From assembly GCA_023898725.1 (NCBI GenBank), contig CP060236.1:810501-874500 (forward strand): 64,000 bases of DNA, read 5' to 3'. A program made the translations under genes and the position numbers. The stretch comes from Alphaproteobacteria bacterium. GTDB lineage: Bacteria; Pseudomonadota; Alphaproteobacteria; JAUHZC01. Below, piece by piece: positions 53,836 through 62,473 of this stretch. Under the pieces are notes generated by a model. It saw only the letters and a list, made by a program, of their open reading frames with translations, did not search any database and was not told the origin of the DNA. How positions within the stretch are numbered: the first letter of the stretch is position 1; each line of letters begins with the position of its first letter.

Positions 53836-54534
53836 ATGAAAAAACTACTTATTGGAATCAGTGTTGTCGGAATAGGTGTTGCGCATGCGGCATCTTTCGA
53901 TGGCATTCACGTGGGGGTTCAGGGCGGCTATGGCGGAACAAAGGGAAAAGTTCAATCATATGAGTACTCTACGAATAAACCTATGGCGAAATCCGAATTA
54001 AATCCCATGGGGTTCGAAGGCGGATTTTCACTGGGGTACCTGCACAATGTGGGGTCAAACGTTCACGTTGGTATTGATTGCGAAGCAAACATTCCCACGG
54101 GCAAGGCCCAAAATACCTTTGATGTTCTGGTTACCGATAAGGCATTCACACTCAAGACCAAAAATAAGATGAGTTATGCAGGATCGTTGGTTTTGGGATA
54201 TGCCTTTGGCAATGCGATGCCGTATGTAAAATTAGGGTACGGAATGCACAAGTATAGCCTTGACCTCGCCCGACGCGTGGGGGGAATCCTTCCTCTTCCT
54301 GCCTATAATGCGAAGAAAACAAAAACCCTCTCTGGGTTTCGTGTGGCCTTGGGATCGCAAATAGCCCTATCGGACTGCGTGCTGATGGGTTTTGAATATG
54401 GTCACACACTGTTGTCCAAAAAACTGACAATTTCTGATGATGGTGCCGCTGGCCCAAACTCACGTAAGTTTACGCTGAAGCCATCCGCAGCCCAATCATT
54501 TAAGCTACGTCTTACCTATCGTTTCGGTATGTAA
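53836..54534 (+). CDS. Outer-membrane beta-barrel protein (OmpA-like barrel)
   Basis: The 232 residues start MKKLLIGISVVGIGVAHA, a signal peptide. The mature part has alternating amphipathic strands: GIHVGVQGGYGG, GGFSLGYLHNVGSNVHVGID, SYAGSLVLGYAFGNAMPYVK, FRVALGSQIAL and a final KLRLTYRFGM. This fits an eight-stranded barrel of the porin/OMP_b-brl type, with the aromatic residue near the C-terminus that BAM recognises. It is directly downstream of the secreted cluster; AAAAAGG precedes the ATG. It may be a major surface antigen. Confidence 0.85.
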   Translation: MKKLLIGISVVGIGVAHAASFDGIHVGVQGGYGGTKGKVQSYEYSTNKPMAKSELNPMGFEGGFSLGYLHNVGSNVHVGIDCEANIPTGKAQNTFDVLVTDKAFTLKTKNKMSYAGSLVLGYAFGNAMPYVKLGYGMHKYSLDLARRVGGILPLPAYNAKKTKTLSGFRVALGSQIALSDCVLMGFEYGHTLLSKKLTISDDGAAGPNSRKFTLKPSAAQSFKLRLTYRFGM

Positions 54535-54587
54535 CGTGGGTATATGAAAAAAGTATTGCTTGTTTGTGTTGATGAGCAATACCCAGA

Positions 54588-54617
54588 AAAAAAGCCTCGG
54601 GTGATCCGGGGCTTTTT
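54588..54617 (+). terminator. Intrinsic terminator after the barrel protein
   Basis: AAAAAAGCCTCGG, a GTGAT loop and CCGGGGCTTTTTT form a long stem with one G-T pair and a T tract. Confidence 0.88.
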
Positions 54618-54742
54618 TGCCTTGTGTGTATTATGCGTGTGTATTAGTTTTTATTGCGTGTATGGGAAAAGGGATTGCTTCTTTTTTGAAGGGGGGATCA
54701 CCGATGATGTGGCTGGTTCTAATGTCTGTGTCTTTTTTTTGT

Positions 54743-55066
54743 CTATGTGCGGGGCTGGGTATCATAAACAATCATAATTTCATCAGGAAGAGCCAACCCG
54801 AGAGAAGCCTTCGCCCGTTCGCTAATTAAATCATGGCTTGCGGTTTTCCCTTTTAACAAAGATACACGGTGTTGCAAGTGTTGTTCTTCTGTACGTAACT
54901 CATCAAGGTGTATACGCCGCAATTCGACGTGATTTGTTAAATTGCGCCAGGCTAAGAATCCCCGTGATCCGCTGACCAAATGGTACGCAAAATACATAAA
55001 GATCCCAGCCCCAAAAATGGGCCAAATCAACCGTTGGGTACGCCTGCGTATTTCACGTAAAAACAT
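54743..55066 (-). CDS. ftsB: FtsB/DivIC-family septum formation protein
   Basis: The 107 residues have a short cytoplasmic basic start (REIRRRTQRLIWP), one membrane helix, a G-S-R-G-F-L-A-W segment, a leucine-rich coiled coil (LRTEEQHLQHRVSLLKG) and the C-terminal D-L-I-S-E-R-A-K-A-S-L-G-L-A-L-P-D-E-I pattern. This is typical of alphaproteobacterial septum formation initiators. It links FtsL and FtsQ at the divisome. Confidence 0.83.
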   Translation of the reverse strand: MFLREIRRRTQRLIWPIFGAGIFMYFAYHLVSGSRGFLAWRNLTNHVELRRIHLDELRTEEQHLQHRVSLLKGKTASHDLISERAKASLGLALPDEIMIVYDTQPRT

Positions 55067-55142
55067 TGCGATTCATCACGACTTATCGTAAAAAGTATAG
55101 GCTATTTTTGCAACCAACGATAGAAGGTTTCGTAACTTAAGG

Positions 55143-56129
55143 GTGATATCTATGGATACTAATCATACGGACACTGTTTTGCACAAGGAGCGCAATCAGG
55201 AATCCTTGATAACCGTTTGTGCTTACTACAAATTTCAGCCAGTTGCTGATCCGGAAAGAATGCGCGAAAAACTGCGGCGTTTGTGTAAAAAACATATAAT
55301 TAAGGGTTTAACTCTTCTGGGAACAGAGGGAATTAACGGCACAATGGCGGGCTCAGATGCCGCGATGAAGGCTTTTCGTGCTTTTATTGAGGATGATCTC
55401 GGCTTTGCTCCGCTTGATTGGAAAGTAGCCTATACTTCTCAAATGCCGTTTATGCGTCTTAAAATCAAAGTAAAGAACGAGATTTGCACCAGTGGTGTGC
55501 CTACTGAGGCTAACCCAATACAAGGCGTGGGTATTTATACAGATCCCAAGGAATGGAATGCCCTCATTACGCGGGATGATACTGTTGTCGTGGATGTTCG
55601 CAATGATTTTGAGGTTCAAATGGGTACCTTTGCTCATGCACGCAATCCTCACACAACAAGTTTTCGTGAATTCGCGGCATACGTGGATAAAGAGCTTAGT
55701 GCTTATAAAGACACACCGATTGCGATGTGTTGTACAGGTGGTATTCGGTGCGAAAAATCGACGGCTTATCTGAAGGCCAAGGGCTTTCAACACGTTTACC
55801 ATTTAAAGGGAGGAATTTTGCGCTATCTCGAAGAAATGCCTAAGGAGCAATCGCTATGGTCGGGCGAGTGTTTCGTCTTTGACGAACGGGTTTCTGTGGA
55901 TCATGATTTGAAACCAGGTTCATATGAATTGTGCCATGGCTGTCGTTTGCCAATCAATGCGACACACAAAGCCTCCGTTGACTATGAAGAGGGGGTGTCC
56001 TGTCCCCAGTGTATCAATATCCGTACAGATGATCAAAAATCTCGGGCGCGGGAACGACACCACCAAATTACGCTGGCTAAGGCTCGCAACCGCTCTCACA
56101 GAGGGGATTGCAGCGTTATCGAGGAATGA
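55143..56129 (+). CDS. trhO: tRNA uridine(34) hydroxylase TrhO (rhodanese family)
   Basis: The 328 residues have an acylphosphatase-like N-terminal domain with LTLLGTEGINGTMAGSD, a rhodanese domain with VVVDVRNDFEVQMGTF and the active-site loop M-C-C-T-G-G-I-R-C-E-K-S, and a C-terminal Cys-rich domain (YELCHGCRLPI then VSCPQCI). It hydroxylates U34 of certain tRNAs using O2. The start may be 55143 or the ATG at 55152. Confidence 0.93.
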   Translation: MISMDTNHTDTVLHKERNQESLITVCAYYKFQPVADPERMREKLRRLCKKHIIKGLTLLGTEGINGTMAGSDAAMKAFRAFIEDDLGFAPLDWKVAYTSQMPFMRLKIKVKNEICTSGVPTEANPIQGVGIYTDPKEWNALITRDDTVVVDVRNDFEVQMGTFAHARNPHTTSFREFAAYVDKELSAYKDTPIAMCCTGGIRCEKSTAYLKAKGFQHVYHLKGGILRYLEEMPKEQSLWSGECFVFDERVSVDHDLKPGSYELCHGCRLPINATHKASVDYEEGVSCPQCINIRTDDQKSRARERHHQITLAKARNRSHRGDCSVIEE

Positions 56130-56211
56130 GAGAGATATTTCTAGATAAATTCATAAGTATTAACGAAAATAACTTGATTTTTTGTCGGTAATATTGATAC
56201 TACACAAACAC

Positions 56212-56301
56212 GGATGGGTGGCCGAGCGGTTGAAGGCACCGGTCTTGAAAACCGGCGAGGGTTTGCGCCCTTCGTGGGTTCGAATCCCACCCCATCCGCC
56301 A
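56212..56301 (+). tRNA. tRNA-Ser (TGA)
   Basis: The acceptor GGATGGG pairs with CCCATCC. The anticodon loop is CTTGAAA with stem CCGGT/ACCGG, giving anticodon TGA. It has the long variable arm of tRNA-Ser (GGGTTTGCGCCC), T loop TTCGAAT, and an encoded CCA at 56299-56301. It is upstream of infA. Confidence 0.97.
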
Positions 56302-56342
56302 CGTTGAAGTGGCTATTTGTTTTGTATTGAGTAGGAGTCACC

Positions 56343-56561
56343 TTGGCTAAAGAAGACGCAATTGAGTTCAGTGGTATTGTTGAGGAGTTACTTCCTAATG
56401 CTATGTTTCGGGTAAAACTCGAAAATGGCCGTGAAATCACCGCTCATATTTCAGGGCGCATGCGTAAAAACCGCATCCGGGTCCTTGTTCAAGACAGGGT
56501 TACCATTGAGATGACACCCTATGATTTGACCCAAGGCCGAATTATTTTTCGCGAAAAATAA
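56343..56561 (+). CDS. infA: Translation initiation factor IF-1
   Basis: The 72-residue S1/OB-fold protein begins AKEDAIEFSGIVEELLPNAM after the start and continues with FRVKLENGREITAHISG and MRKNRIRVLVQDRV. Translation starts at a TTG at 56343 after AGGAG. It binds the 30S A site at initiation. Confidence 0.97.
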   Translation: MAKEDAIEFSGIVEELLPNAMFRVKLENGREITAHISGRMRKNRIRVLVQDRVTIEMTPYDLTQGRIIFREK

Positions 56562-56578
56562 AACTGGGTCTACACCCC

Positions 56579-56758
56579 ATGTCATCAGTTCCCCCTTTAC
56601 AAAAATACTCCTCCTTGAAAAAATGTGTTATCTGTAAAAAAGAATACACAGAAATGACCTATGCTCCGTTTTGCTCAAAACGATGCAAGCTTATTGACTT
56701 GCATCGTTGGTTAGATGGTTCTTATAGTGTGCCAACAAATGAAAAAGAAGAGGAATAA
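56579..56758 (+). CDS. yacG: YacG zinc-binding DNA gyrase inhibitor
   Basis: This 59-residue protein is below the size usually listed. It contains K-K-C-V-I-C-K-K-E-Y near residue 14 and FCSKRCKLIDLHRWLDGSYS near residue 31, the C-x2-C...C-x3-C zinc motif and the I-D-L-x-x-W-L-x-G-x-Y-x-x-P signature of YacG. YacG binds gyrase B in E. coli. In many alphaproteobacteria maf and an RNase E/G gene lie between infA and yacG; here yacG follows infA by 17 bp. Confidence 0.93.
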   Translation: MSSVPPLQKYSSLKKCVICKKEYTEMTYAPFCSKRCKLIDLHRWLDGSYSVPTNEKEEE

Positions 56759-56821
56759 TTAGTCTATCTTTTACAGGAATTTTTTCCTAAGAACTGTTTT
56801 ATGATTTCTTCGAATTAAGGG

Positions 56822-56927
56822 TGTGGATAACGCGCATGCTCCCCATGAGAAAAACCTGTGTCAAGGCAGAAAGTCAATAAAATCCCTAAAATACATCCTT
56901 TTAGTTATCCCCACAACCTGTGGATAA
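56822..56927. promoter_or_regulatory. DnaA-box cluster
   Basis: Perfect 9-mers TGTGGATAA at 56822-56830 and 56919-56927 (TTATCCACA on the reverse strand), with TTATCCCCA at 56905-56913 facing the second so that the pair is nearly palindromic. They lie in a 330-bp non-coding gap between yacG and the large secreted gene, next to AT-rich sequence. It may be an origin, a DnaA titration site or a promoter control site. Confidence 0.55.
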
Positions 56928-56988
56928 GGGTGGGGATATGTAGGGGGAGAAAATGAAAGCTTTAAGTTTTGCTTAACCTTTTATCCTA

Positions 56989-57007
56989 ATGCTCAAAAAT
57001 TGAGCAT
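56989..57007. other. 8-bp hairpin in the AT-rich gap
   Basis: ATGCTCAA, an AAA loop and TTGAGCAT, located between the DnaA-box cluster and the large secreted gene. It has no T tract and could be an operator. Confidence 0.45.
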
Positions 57008-57105
57008 GCAGAAATTAGTAATTAATAATGCCTATTAAGTTCTTGTAAAAAAAATACACTTATTTTATTGTGATTTTCACAAAAAAATTGATGAGTACAC
57101 TAATA

Positions 57106-60100
57106 ATGACAAAAAACTTCGCATATCTTTTGTTTACTTCTGTTTTTTTACTGCCGATTTCTGCAAGCCAATCGCTACTTATCCCCGGTATGGACGCCTG
57201 TTATAATCAGGCATTGCTTGAATCTGAAATTGAGGCTGGTGAAGATAGCACCAAGGACTTGTATGATGCTCTGCGACCATCTCGTCTACCTGTTGCCCAG
57301 CAAGTTGCAAATCTAACTGTGCGAACAGCAGAATGGTGTGGCGGTTATGCAGATGGAACATATCTTTTTACATGCTTTGATCGTGATATGTCTCAGGATT
57401 CTCGTCATGGACACGCAAATGCCCTGGATGCGGTTGCCTTGTGGTTGTTTCGTGAACCAGGTGAGCCCATCACCCGTGCGACAAGTCCATCTTCCCGTAT
57501 AGATGTGCAAAAAATGGGAAAAATTGTGCGTATTGTTCTCGATTTATTTGCCGGTCACATAAAAGAAGAAGATCTGTCCCTGGTTTTGGGTCGTGTGCTA
57601 GAGAAAAGTATCAAAAAGCCTATTTCTTTTGAGGTTTTGCAGTCTTATGAGCTTTATCGTCGACTTGATTACGCTTATGATCATCTCAAAAATATGGCGC
57701 AAGAACTTGATCCTGACGAAGTCAGTGAGTACGAGGATGAGCAAGATCGCCTGCTCAGGCTATTCAGATCTGAGAGATATACACCAGAAAGTTTTCTCAA
57801 GATTACAAAAAAAGCAGACATGTGGAGCAAAGAAAAATCTACCTTTTTCCCTTATGATCCTTCTGTAAAAATTCTTAATTTTATAAGACTGCGTGATCGC
57901 AAAACGACTTTCGAGAAACTTTTGCAGCATATGAAGTCTCCATGGTCTCATGGTGATTATGATCATGATGCAATTGATAAGACTCAAGCGCGTTATGAGG
58001 AAATCACCTCTGAGTATTCTTCATACGGTCGATTTCTTACCACTATCAACACCACACAAACTCACCGTCAGTATGGGGCTCATTTGTTGCTGCATAATAT
58101 TTGCGTAGCCGCACACGAAGCAAAAGCACGTGGTCGCGAAGCGCAAATTGCGCTTTTACAAGTTCTCGCTGCCTTTGCCGTGCATCGAGCCACAGAACCA
58201 AAAGATCTAGAGAAATTTTATGATGAGCTTGGGCTTCGCATGACCTTTTCTGGAAAATCGGCTTTTAGTATGGATGACTATAATAATCTTACAAGTAGAA
58301 TCACTCAGTCTCCAGAGGCGTATCGTGATCTTAGTGAAGAGGAACGTCAAAATTTATCAACATTCTCAGTGTTGGTTTCTGCGTCAATGCTTCCTCTCAA
58401 AACTTACGATAGGGTGACGGTTAGAAGCCCTCTTTTGCAGGAGCGGACATTTTCAAATTGCTATGAAGTCGCCTTTGAAAACTTTTTGCGTATTATGTGC
58501 ATGAGCTTTGTTCCGGGTCGTGGTTGGATTTCAGACACACGTCTTTTTCCTGATCACTCTCTGGTACAGAAGTATTTTGCTGAGGAGGCTTTTGGAACAG
58601 TGCGAGCAGCGAATACAGAAGATGCATCAAATACTTTTGCAACAATGATTTCGGGAATTCCAAATGTTCGGTACGTTAAAAAAGGTTCTGAAGTAATACC
58701 ATCAGTGCTCAACACACTCTATTTATTAAGTACGATATGGTGCCTTGATGAGCCGGAAGAATCAGATGATGAAGAATCAGATGCGACAGAACTCATCACC
58801 GGTGCATTTAAGTACATTGAGAATGGAATCAACAGGCATTTTCTGCCATATGGAAAGAGCATTTCACTGCGTGCTGAAACTGATCTTTTTGAAGGAAGAG
58901 GCGACTCTGACAGCGTACATGTAACTGTAATGGAGGAGGAAACCCCTGTGCAAGAAGGGGTGATGCATATATATGAAAAGCACGCTGAAACAAAGGTGAC
59001 CACACCCTTTAAGGATAGTGATGATTGGCGGACACTCTTGATTGCACATACAAAAAAAATATGGGAAGCCAGTGATGATTGTCCTTTGGAATTTGTAAGC
59101 ACCCTTAGTGCAGAACAGATAGATACAATGGGGGAATCTGTGCCATTGAATGTTTTGCGTACTTTTGTGGACAAATCGAACATGCATGTTTTAGACGTGA
59201 TGGTTGCACAAGTTTCCACTCTCGTGCGGGGGCTGCAGGATGAGCATACCCATGAATATGCCAAACGTATGCTAAGGAAGATAGCAACCACTGTTGAAAG
59301 ACAGAGTGACGGGCACACATCAATGGTTTTTACAGAAAAACTACGTGCCGGGATTAAGGAGAATGTGATCCCGCTAGACCTTCTATCCTTTTTGGTTGAC
59401 GCCTGTCCAGATGTTGCAAAAGTTTTTGCAAATGGATGGGAAGATTTCTTTCAAAGTCCTTTTTATAAAGCATGTATTAATAGGGATGAGGAATTATTAT
59501 TAATAATGAATAAAGGATTTGAAAAAGAAAAAGGTACTCTTTTTCTGTCACACTATATTTACGGGAGTGACGGGAATTCTTTGAGTGATGATGTTCTATG
59601 GGGGATTGAAAAACTATCTCATATTTATGGACTTTATTTAACGAATAGTTTTGCTATATTACCGAGTAAACTCGATCATGTAATGCATTCTCTACAAAAA
59701 TTGAAAAATCTAGGGATGGCTACATTAGCGGTTTCATCAGAAATTTTCGATGATAGAGATTTGCTCGCCTATTTTGCAACGAGATTACCAAATGCTGAAA
59801 AAACTTCCTACCAGATTGAATGTGCAGGTGAAAATCGTTCAGCAAAAATAAACTCGTGGGAAATTTGCGCACGTATGCAGAAAGAAAACCCTTTTTTACG
59901 GCTACACGTTTCGGGAAATAGAGAGCAAATAATGCTTGTTGCTCGGGCCCTGGCGTCTTACGGATGTATTGATGGAAACGATTATACCTTGCATAAAAGA
60001 TCGGGAGTGTCATTATCCTTCGTTGCCTATACGAAAGATTTGCGCACAACAATAGCTTCTGAACAAGAGGCAGCAGGTGGGGAAGAAGCCTACAGAGAAA

Positions 60101-60261
60101 AACTTCGCAGTGGTTTTTATGAGGATCAGTATCCAGGCGTATATGCCTTGTATACAGATTCATACGCAGCAAGAGGCTTTCCTGTTGTGGACGAATCCCT
60201 TTTTGCAACCAGAGAAAGAGCCGCGAGTCTATCAGCCGCTGCTGAGGTCGATGACGTGTAG
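57106..60261 (+). CDS. Very large secreted protein of unknown function
   Basis: The 1,051 residues start MTKNFAYLLFTSVFLLPISA, a clear signal peptide; the frame opens at a GTG at 57070 and an ATG at 57091 is also possible. The mature part is mixed helix and loop, with acidic stretches (for example EEPESDDEESD-like sequence around residue 550). A notable segment at residues about 446-465 is ERTFSNCYEVAFENFLRIMC. No catalytic motif is certain. It is the longest gene of the window and a single transcription unit. Size, secretion and lack of relatives suggest a host-interaction protein, but this is inference. Confidence 0.65.
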   Translation: MTKNFAYLLFTSVFLLPISASQSLLIPGMDACYNQALLESEIEAGEDSTKDLYDALRPSRLPVAQQVANLTVRTAEWCGGYADGTYLFTCFDRDMSQDSRHGHANALDAVALWLFREPGEPITRATSPSSRIDVQKMGKIVRIVLDLFAGHIKEEDLSLVLGRVLEKSIKKPISFEVLQSYELYRRLDYAYDHLKNMAQELDPDEVSEYEDEQDRLLRLFRSERYTPESFLKITKKADMWSKEKSTFFPYDPSVKILNFIRLRDRKTTFEKLLQHMKSPWSHGDYDHDAIDKTQARYEEITSEYSSYGRFLTTINTTQTHRQYGAHLLLHNICVAAHEAKARGREAQIALLQVLAAFAVHRATEPKDLEKFYDELGLRMTFSGKSAFSMDDYNNLTSRITQSPEAYRDLSEEERQNLSTFSVLVSASMLPLKTYDRVTVRSPLLQERTFSNCYEVAFENFLRIMCMSFVPGRGWISDTRLFPDHSLVQKYFAEEAFGTVRAANTEDASNTFATMISGIPNVRYVKKGSEVIPSVLNTLYLLSTIWCLDEPEESDDEESDATELITGAFKYIENGINRHFLPYGKSISLRAETDLFEGRGDSDSVHVTVMEEETPVQEGVMHIYEKHAETKVTTPFKDSDDWRTLLIAHTKKIWEASDDCPLEFVSTLSAEQIDTMGESVPLNVLRTFVDKSNMHVLDVMVAQVSTLVRGLQDEHTHEYAKRMLRKIATTVERQSDGHTSMVFTEKLRAGIKENVIPLDLLSFLVDACPDVAKVFANGWEDFFQSPFYKACINRDEELLLIMNKGFEKEKGTLFLSHYIYGSDGNSLSDDVLWGIEKLSHIYGLYLTNSFAILPSKLDHVMHSLQKLKNLGMATLAVSSEIFDDRDLLAYFATRLPNAEKTSYQIECAGENRSAKINSWEICARMQKENPFLRLHVSGNREQIMLVARALASYGCIDGNDYTLHKRSGVSLSFVAYTKDLRTTIASEQEAAGGEEAYREKLRSGFYEDQYPGVYALYTDSYAARGFPVVDESLFATRERAASLSAAAEVDDV

Positions 60262-60376
60262 GCATATGTAAGCGTTGTTTTCTTAAAAAGAACAAAACAT
60301 TGACTTTCGGGACGAGAACACATAGAGTCCTTCGACTGCTTTTTGTTTTAATCAGTTTAGAAAGGAAGTGATTGTC

Positions 60377-60580
60377 ATGATCGTTATTGTTCGCGATAAC
60401 AATGTAGATCAGGCCGCTCGTGCATTAAAGAAAAAGCTTCAGCGTGAGGGTCTCTTTCGGGAGATCAAGTTACGCCGGCATTATGAAAAGCCATCCGAGC
60501 GCAAACTACGCCAGAAGGCTGAATCGGAACGCCGCGTTCGTAAACTTATGCGTAAGCGCTTTGAGCGCGAGGGTTATTAA
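60377..60580 (+). CDS. rpsU: 30S ribosomal protein bS21
   Basis: The 67 residues begin MIVIVRDNNVDQAARALKKK and continue with LQREGLFREIKLRRHYEKPS, ending in a basic helix. The ATG at 60377 is preferred, with AAGGAAG 9 bases upstream; an in-frame GTG at 60368 would add three residues. It is monocistronic, with its own terminator. Confidence 0.96.
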   Translation: MIVIVRDNNVDQAARALKKKLQREGLFREIKLRRHYEKPSERKLRQKAESERRVRKLMRKRFEREGY

Positions 60581-60598
60581 TCACCCGTGCAGTATAGG

Positions 60599-60628
60599 AA
60601 AAAGGCCTGGATTCCCAGGCCTTTTTTT
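60599..60628 (+). terminator. Intrinsic terminator of rpsU
   Basis: AAAAAGGCCTGG, an ATTC loop and CCAGGCCTTTTTTT: a perfect stem with a T tract. Confidence 0.93.
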
Positions 60629-60680
60629 GTTGGCATATGCCCATTAGGTAATGAATAAGCATATGTTTATGAAAAATCGT

Positions 60681-61850
60681 TTATGCAATACCGTAAAGTT
60701 TCGCCATACCCACACCGATATAGTTTGCGATTGCATATCCTAAGACTCCGGTGAGGATACCTGGGACAACTTGCTCTCGCCATCCAAAGCTTGTCGCCAT
60801 GGCGGCAGCCGTTCCGGGCCCTCCGACATTGGCATTGCATGCAATAATGATCGACCGTAAATCGAGTCCCGCCATCCGGCTAAGACTAAAAATGACCAGC
60901 AGTTGGACACAAAGCAGTGTAACAGTCATTAAGAAAATTTGAGGAGCTACTGTAAAGGCTTTGACAACATCAGCGCTTGCACCAATAACACCAAAGAAAA
61001 CCTGAAGCAAAGCATACCCAATAACCTCTGCTTGATGAAGTTTTTGCGCTAAATCTCGACAAGCATTTGCAAAAATAATAGAGCCTGTTGTGACGAAAAG
61101 AAGAGCATCTATGGTGTAACCTGTCTTGCTTTTGATGAGTGTTGATAGATACTTTGAGACAGCAAAAATCCCAAGAGAAACAAAAACAGCCATGAGAACC
61201 TGGAAAACATCCAGTTTCTGTTCTTTTTCCGTGTGGTGATGCGTTGATGCGGTAAGTTCAGGGTTGACCGGGTACAACTTTAACATGTAGGCACTCACAG
61301 ATATCAGTCCAAGAGTGGTAAAATAAAGTGCCATGGTTATATTATCTGCGGCAACACCAGCACTAAATAACTGACTATCACGTAGCTCAAGTGCCTGTGA
61401 AACAGTTGCAAAGTTCACTGATCCCCCAATATAGGTCGCACAAAACATAGAAACAAGTTTGCCCAACTCACCTGGCATTTCAAAAAGTGTAAATACGGTA
61501 ATCGTTCCCAGAATAGTGCCAATAGTACCAAACATAAACGCGGTCAGTGTTGGTCCTCCTGCCTTAAAAACTGTTTTAAGATCAGCACGCATGAGAATCA
61601 AGGGTATGGATAGGGGAATGAAATAACCCCATACGAAGTCGTAGGCAGGAGCTTCATTAGGAATAATGTGAGTATTAGAGAGACACGCCATGAAAGCCAT
61701 CGTCAAGAAAACGGGTGAAAGATAGCGTAGAGCCTTGACTTTGTTCAGTGTAAGCCCGACATAGGCCCCAAGAAAAAGAATGGCCATAAGAGCAATGTGG
61801 TTTGAGGGATCGACAAAAGATGGGGTTATAGATTCAAGAGATGATATCAT
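60681..61850 (-). CDS. DUF819 family membrane protein
   Basis: The 389 residues have 10 or more hydrophobic helices. Conserved segments include AYVGLTLNKVKALRYLSPV, MFCATYIGGSVNFATVSQAL near residue 135, SAGVAADNITMALYFT, and NANVGGPGTAAAMATSFGW near residue 345. These two G-G-(S/P)-containing loops are typical of DUF819 (YjcL). The family resembles secondary transporters, but its substrate is unknown. Confidence 0.9.
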   Translation of the reverse strand: MISSLESITPSFVDPSNHIALMAILFLGAYVGLTLNKVKALRYLSPVFLTMAFMACLSNTHIIPNEAPAYDFVWGYFIPLSIPLILMRADLKTVFKAGGPTLTAFMFGTIGTILGTITVFTLFEMPGELGKLVSMFCATYIGGSVNFATVSQALELRDSQLFSAGVAADNITMALYFTTLGLISVSAYMLKLYPVNPELTASTHHHTEKEQKLDVFQVLMAVFVSLGIFAVSKYLSTLIKSKTGYTIDALLFVTTGSIIFANACRDLAQKLHQAEVIGYALLQVFFGVIGASADVVKAFTVAPQIFLMTVTLLCVQLLVIFSLSRMAGLDLRSIIIACNANVGGPGTAAAMATSFGWREQVVPGILTGVLGYAIANYIGVGMAKLYGIA

Positions 61851-62023
61851 AGTATAAATGAATAAAACTTCTTGCTGACGTTAGTCAAAATTTTTGACAC
61901 CCGCAAGACATTTTTGTATAAGTGCTATGCATTTGTATATTTCACGTACCGATAAAGGCCACAAGAAGACCAACATTGCTTGCCGGTCTCTGTGTCGAAA
62001 TCAGTCCGGTAAAACACCTGTTC

Positions 62024-62473
62024 TTATTCTTTCTTGCCATACATCATGCCACTAATGAGCTCTTCCAGGCTCACTGACGATTGCGTAATTGTTATTTGGC
62101 CATGGGGGGGGATTGTTGTTGTGCTTCCTCCAGGAACAATTTGCAAAAACTTTCCTCCGAGTAAGCCATCACTGTGAATTTCTGCGGATGAATCATCGGG
62201 AATGGCAATGTCTTTACGCAAGGTAAAGGTAACGTTTGCGAGAAATTCATCCTTACTGATGGTGCTAGAAATCACAGATCCTACTTTTACACCGCTAATA
62301 CGCACATCAGCTCCTGTTTTAAGCCCATCGATGCGCTCGAATTTCGCTGAAAGCGTGTAACTGGGTTCGCTGCTGCCTCCCAGGTCGGTACTTTTGTAGG
62401 CATAAGCCCCAAAAATCAAGGCAATAGCACAAATAATTGCGCCGATGAGTGTTTCAAACGTTCTATCTTGCAT
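62024..62473 (-). CDS. mlaD: MlaD, MCE-domain lipid-transport protein
   Basis: The 149 residues have one N-terminal membrane helix (TLIGAIICAIALIFGAYAY) and an MCE domain: LSAKFERIDGLKTGADVRIS, then GVKVGSV, and HSDGLLGGKFLQIVPGG. It is the periplasmic hexameric channel of the Mla phospholipid shuttle. mlaE and mlaF are not adjacent; instead it overlaps the preceding NDUFA12-like gene by 11 bp. Confidence 0.93.
   Translation of the reverse strand: MQDRTFETLIGAIICAIALIFGAYAYKSTDLGGSSEPSYTLSAKFERIDGLKTGADVRISGVKVGSVISSTISKDEFLANVTFTLRKDIAIPDDSSAEIHSDGLLGGKFLQIVPGGSTTTIPPHGQITITQSSVSLEELISGMMYGKKE

Noticed and set aside
54544..54777. 77-codon forward frame after the barrel protein
   Set aside because: It runs through a strong intrinsic terminator at 54588-54617 and has Cys/Phe-rich composition typical of noise.
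58719..59318. 199-codon reverse frame
   Set aside because: Antisense to the large secreted gene, with Ser/Cys-rich shadow composition.
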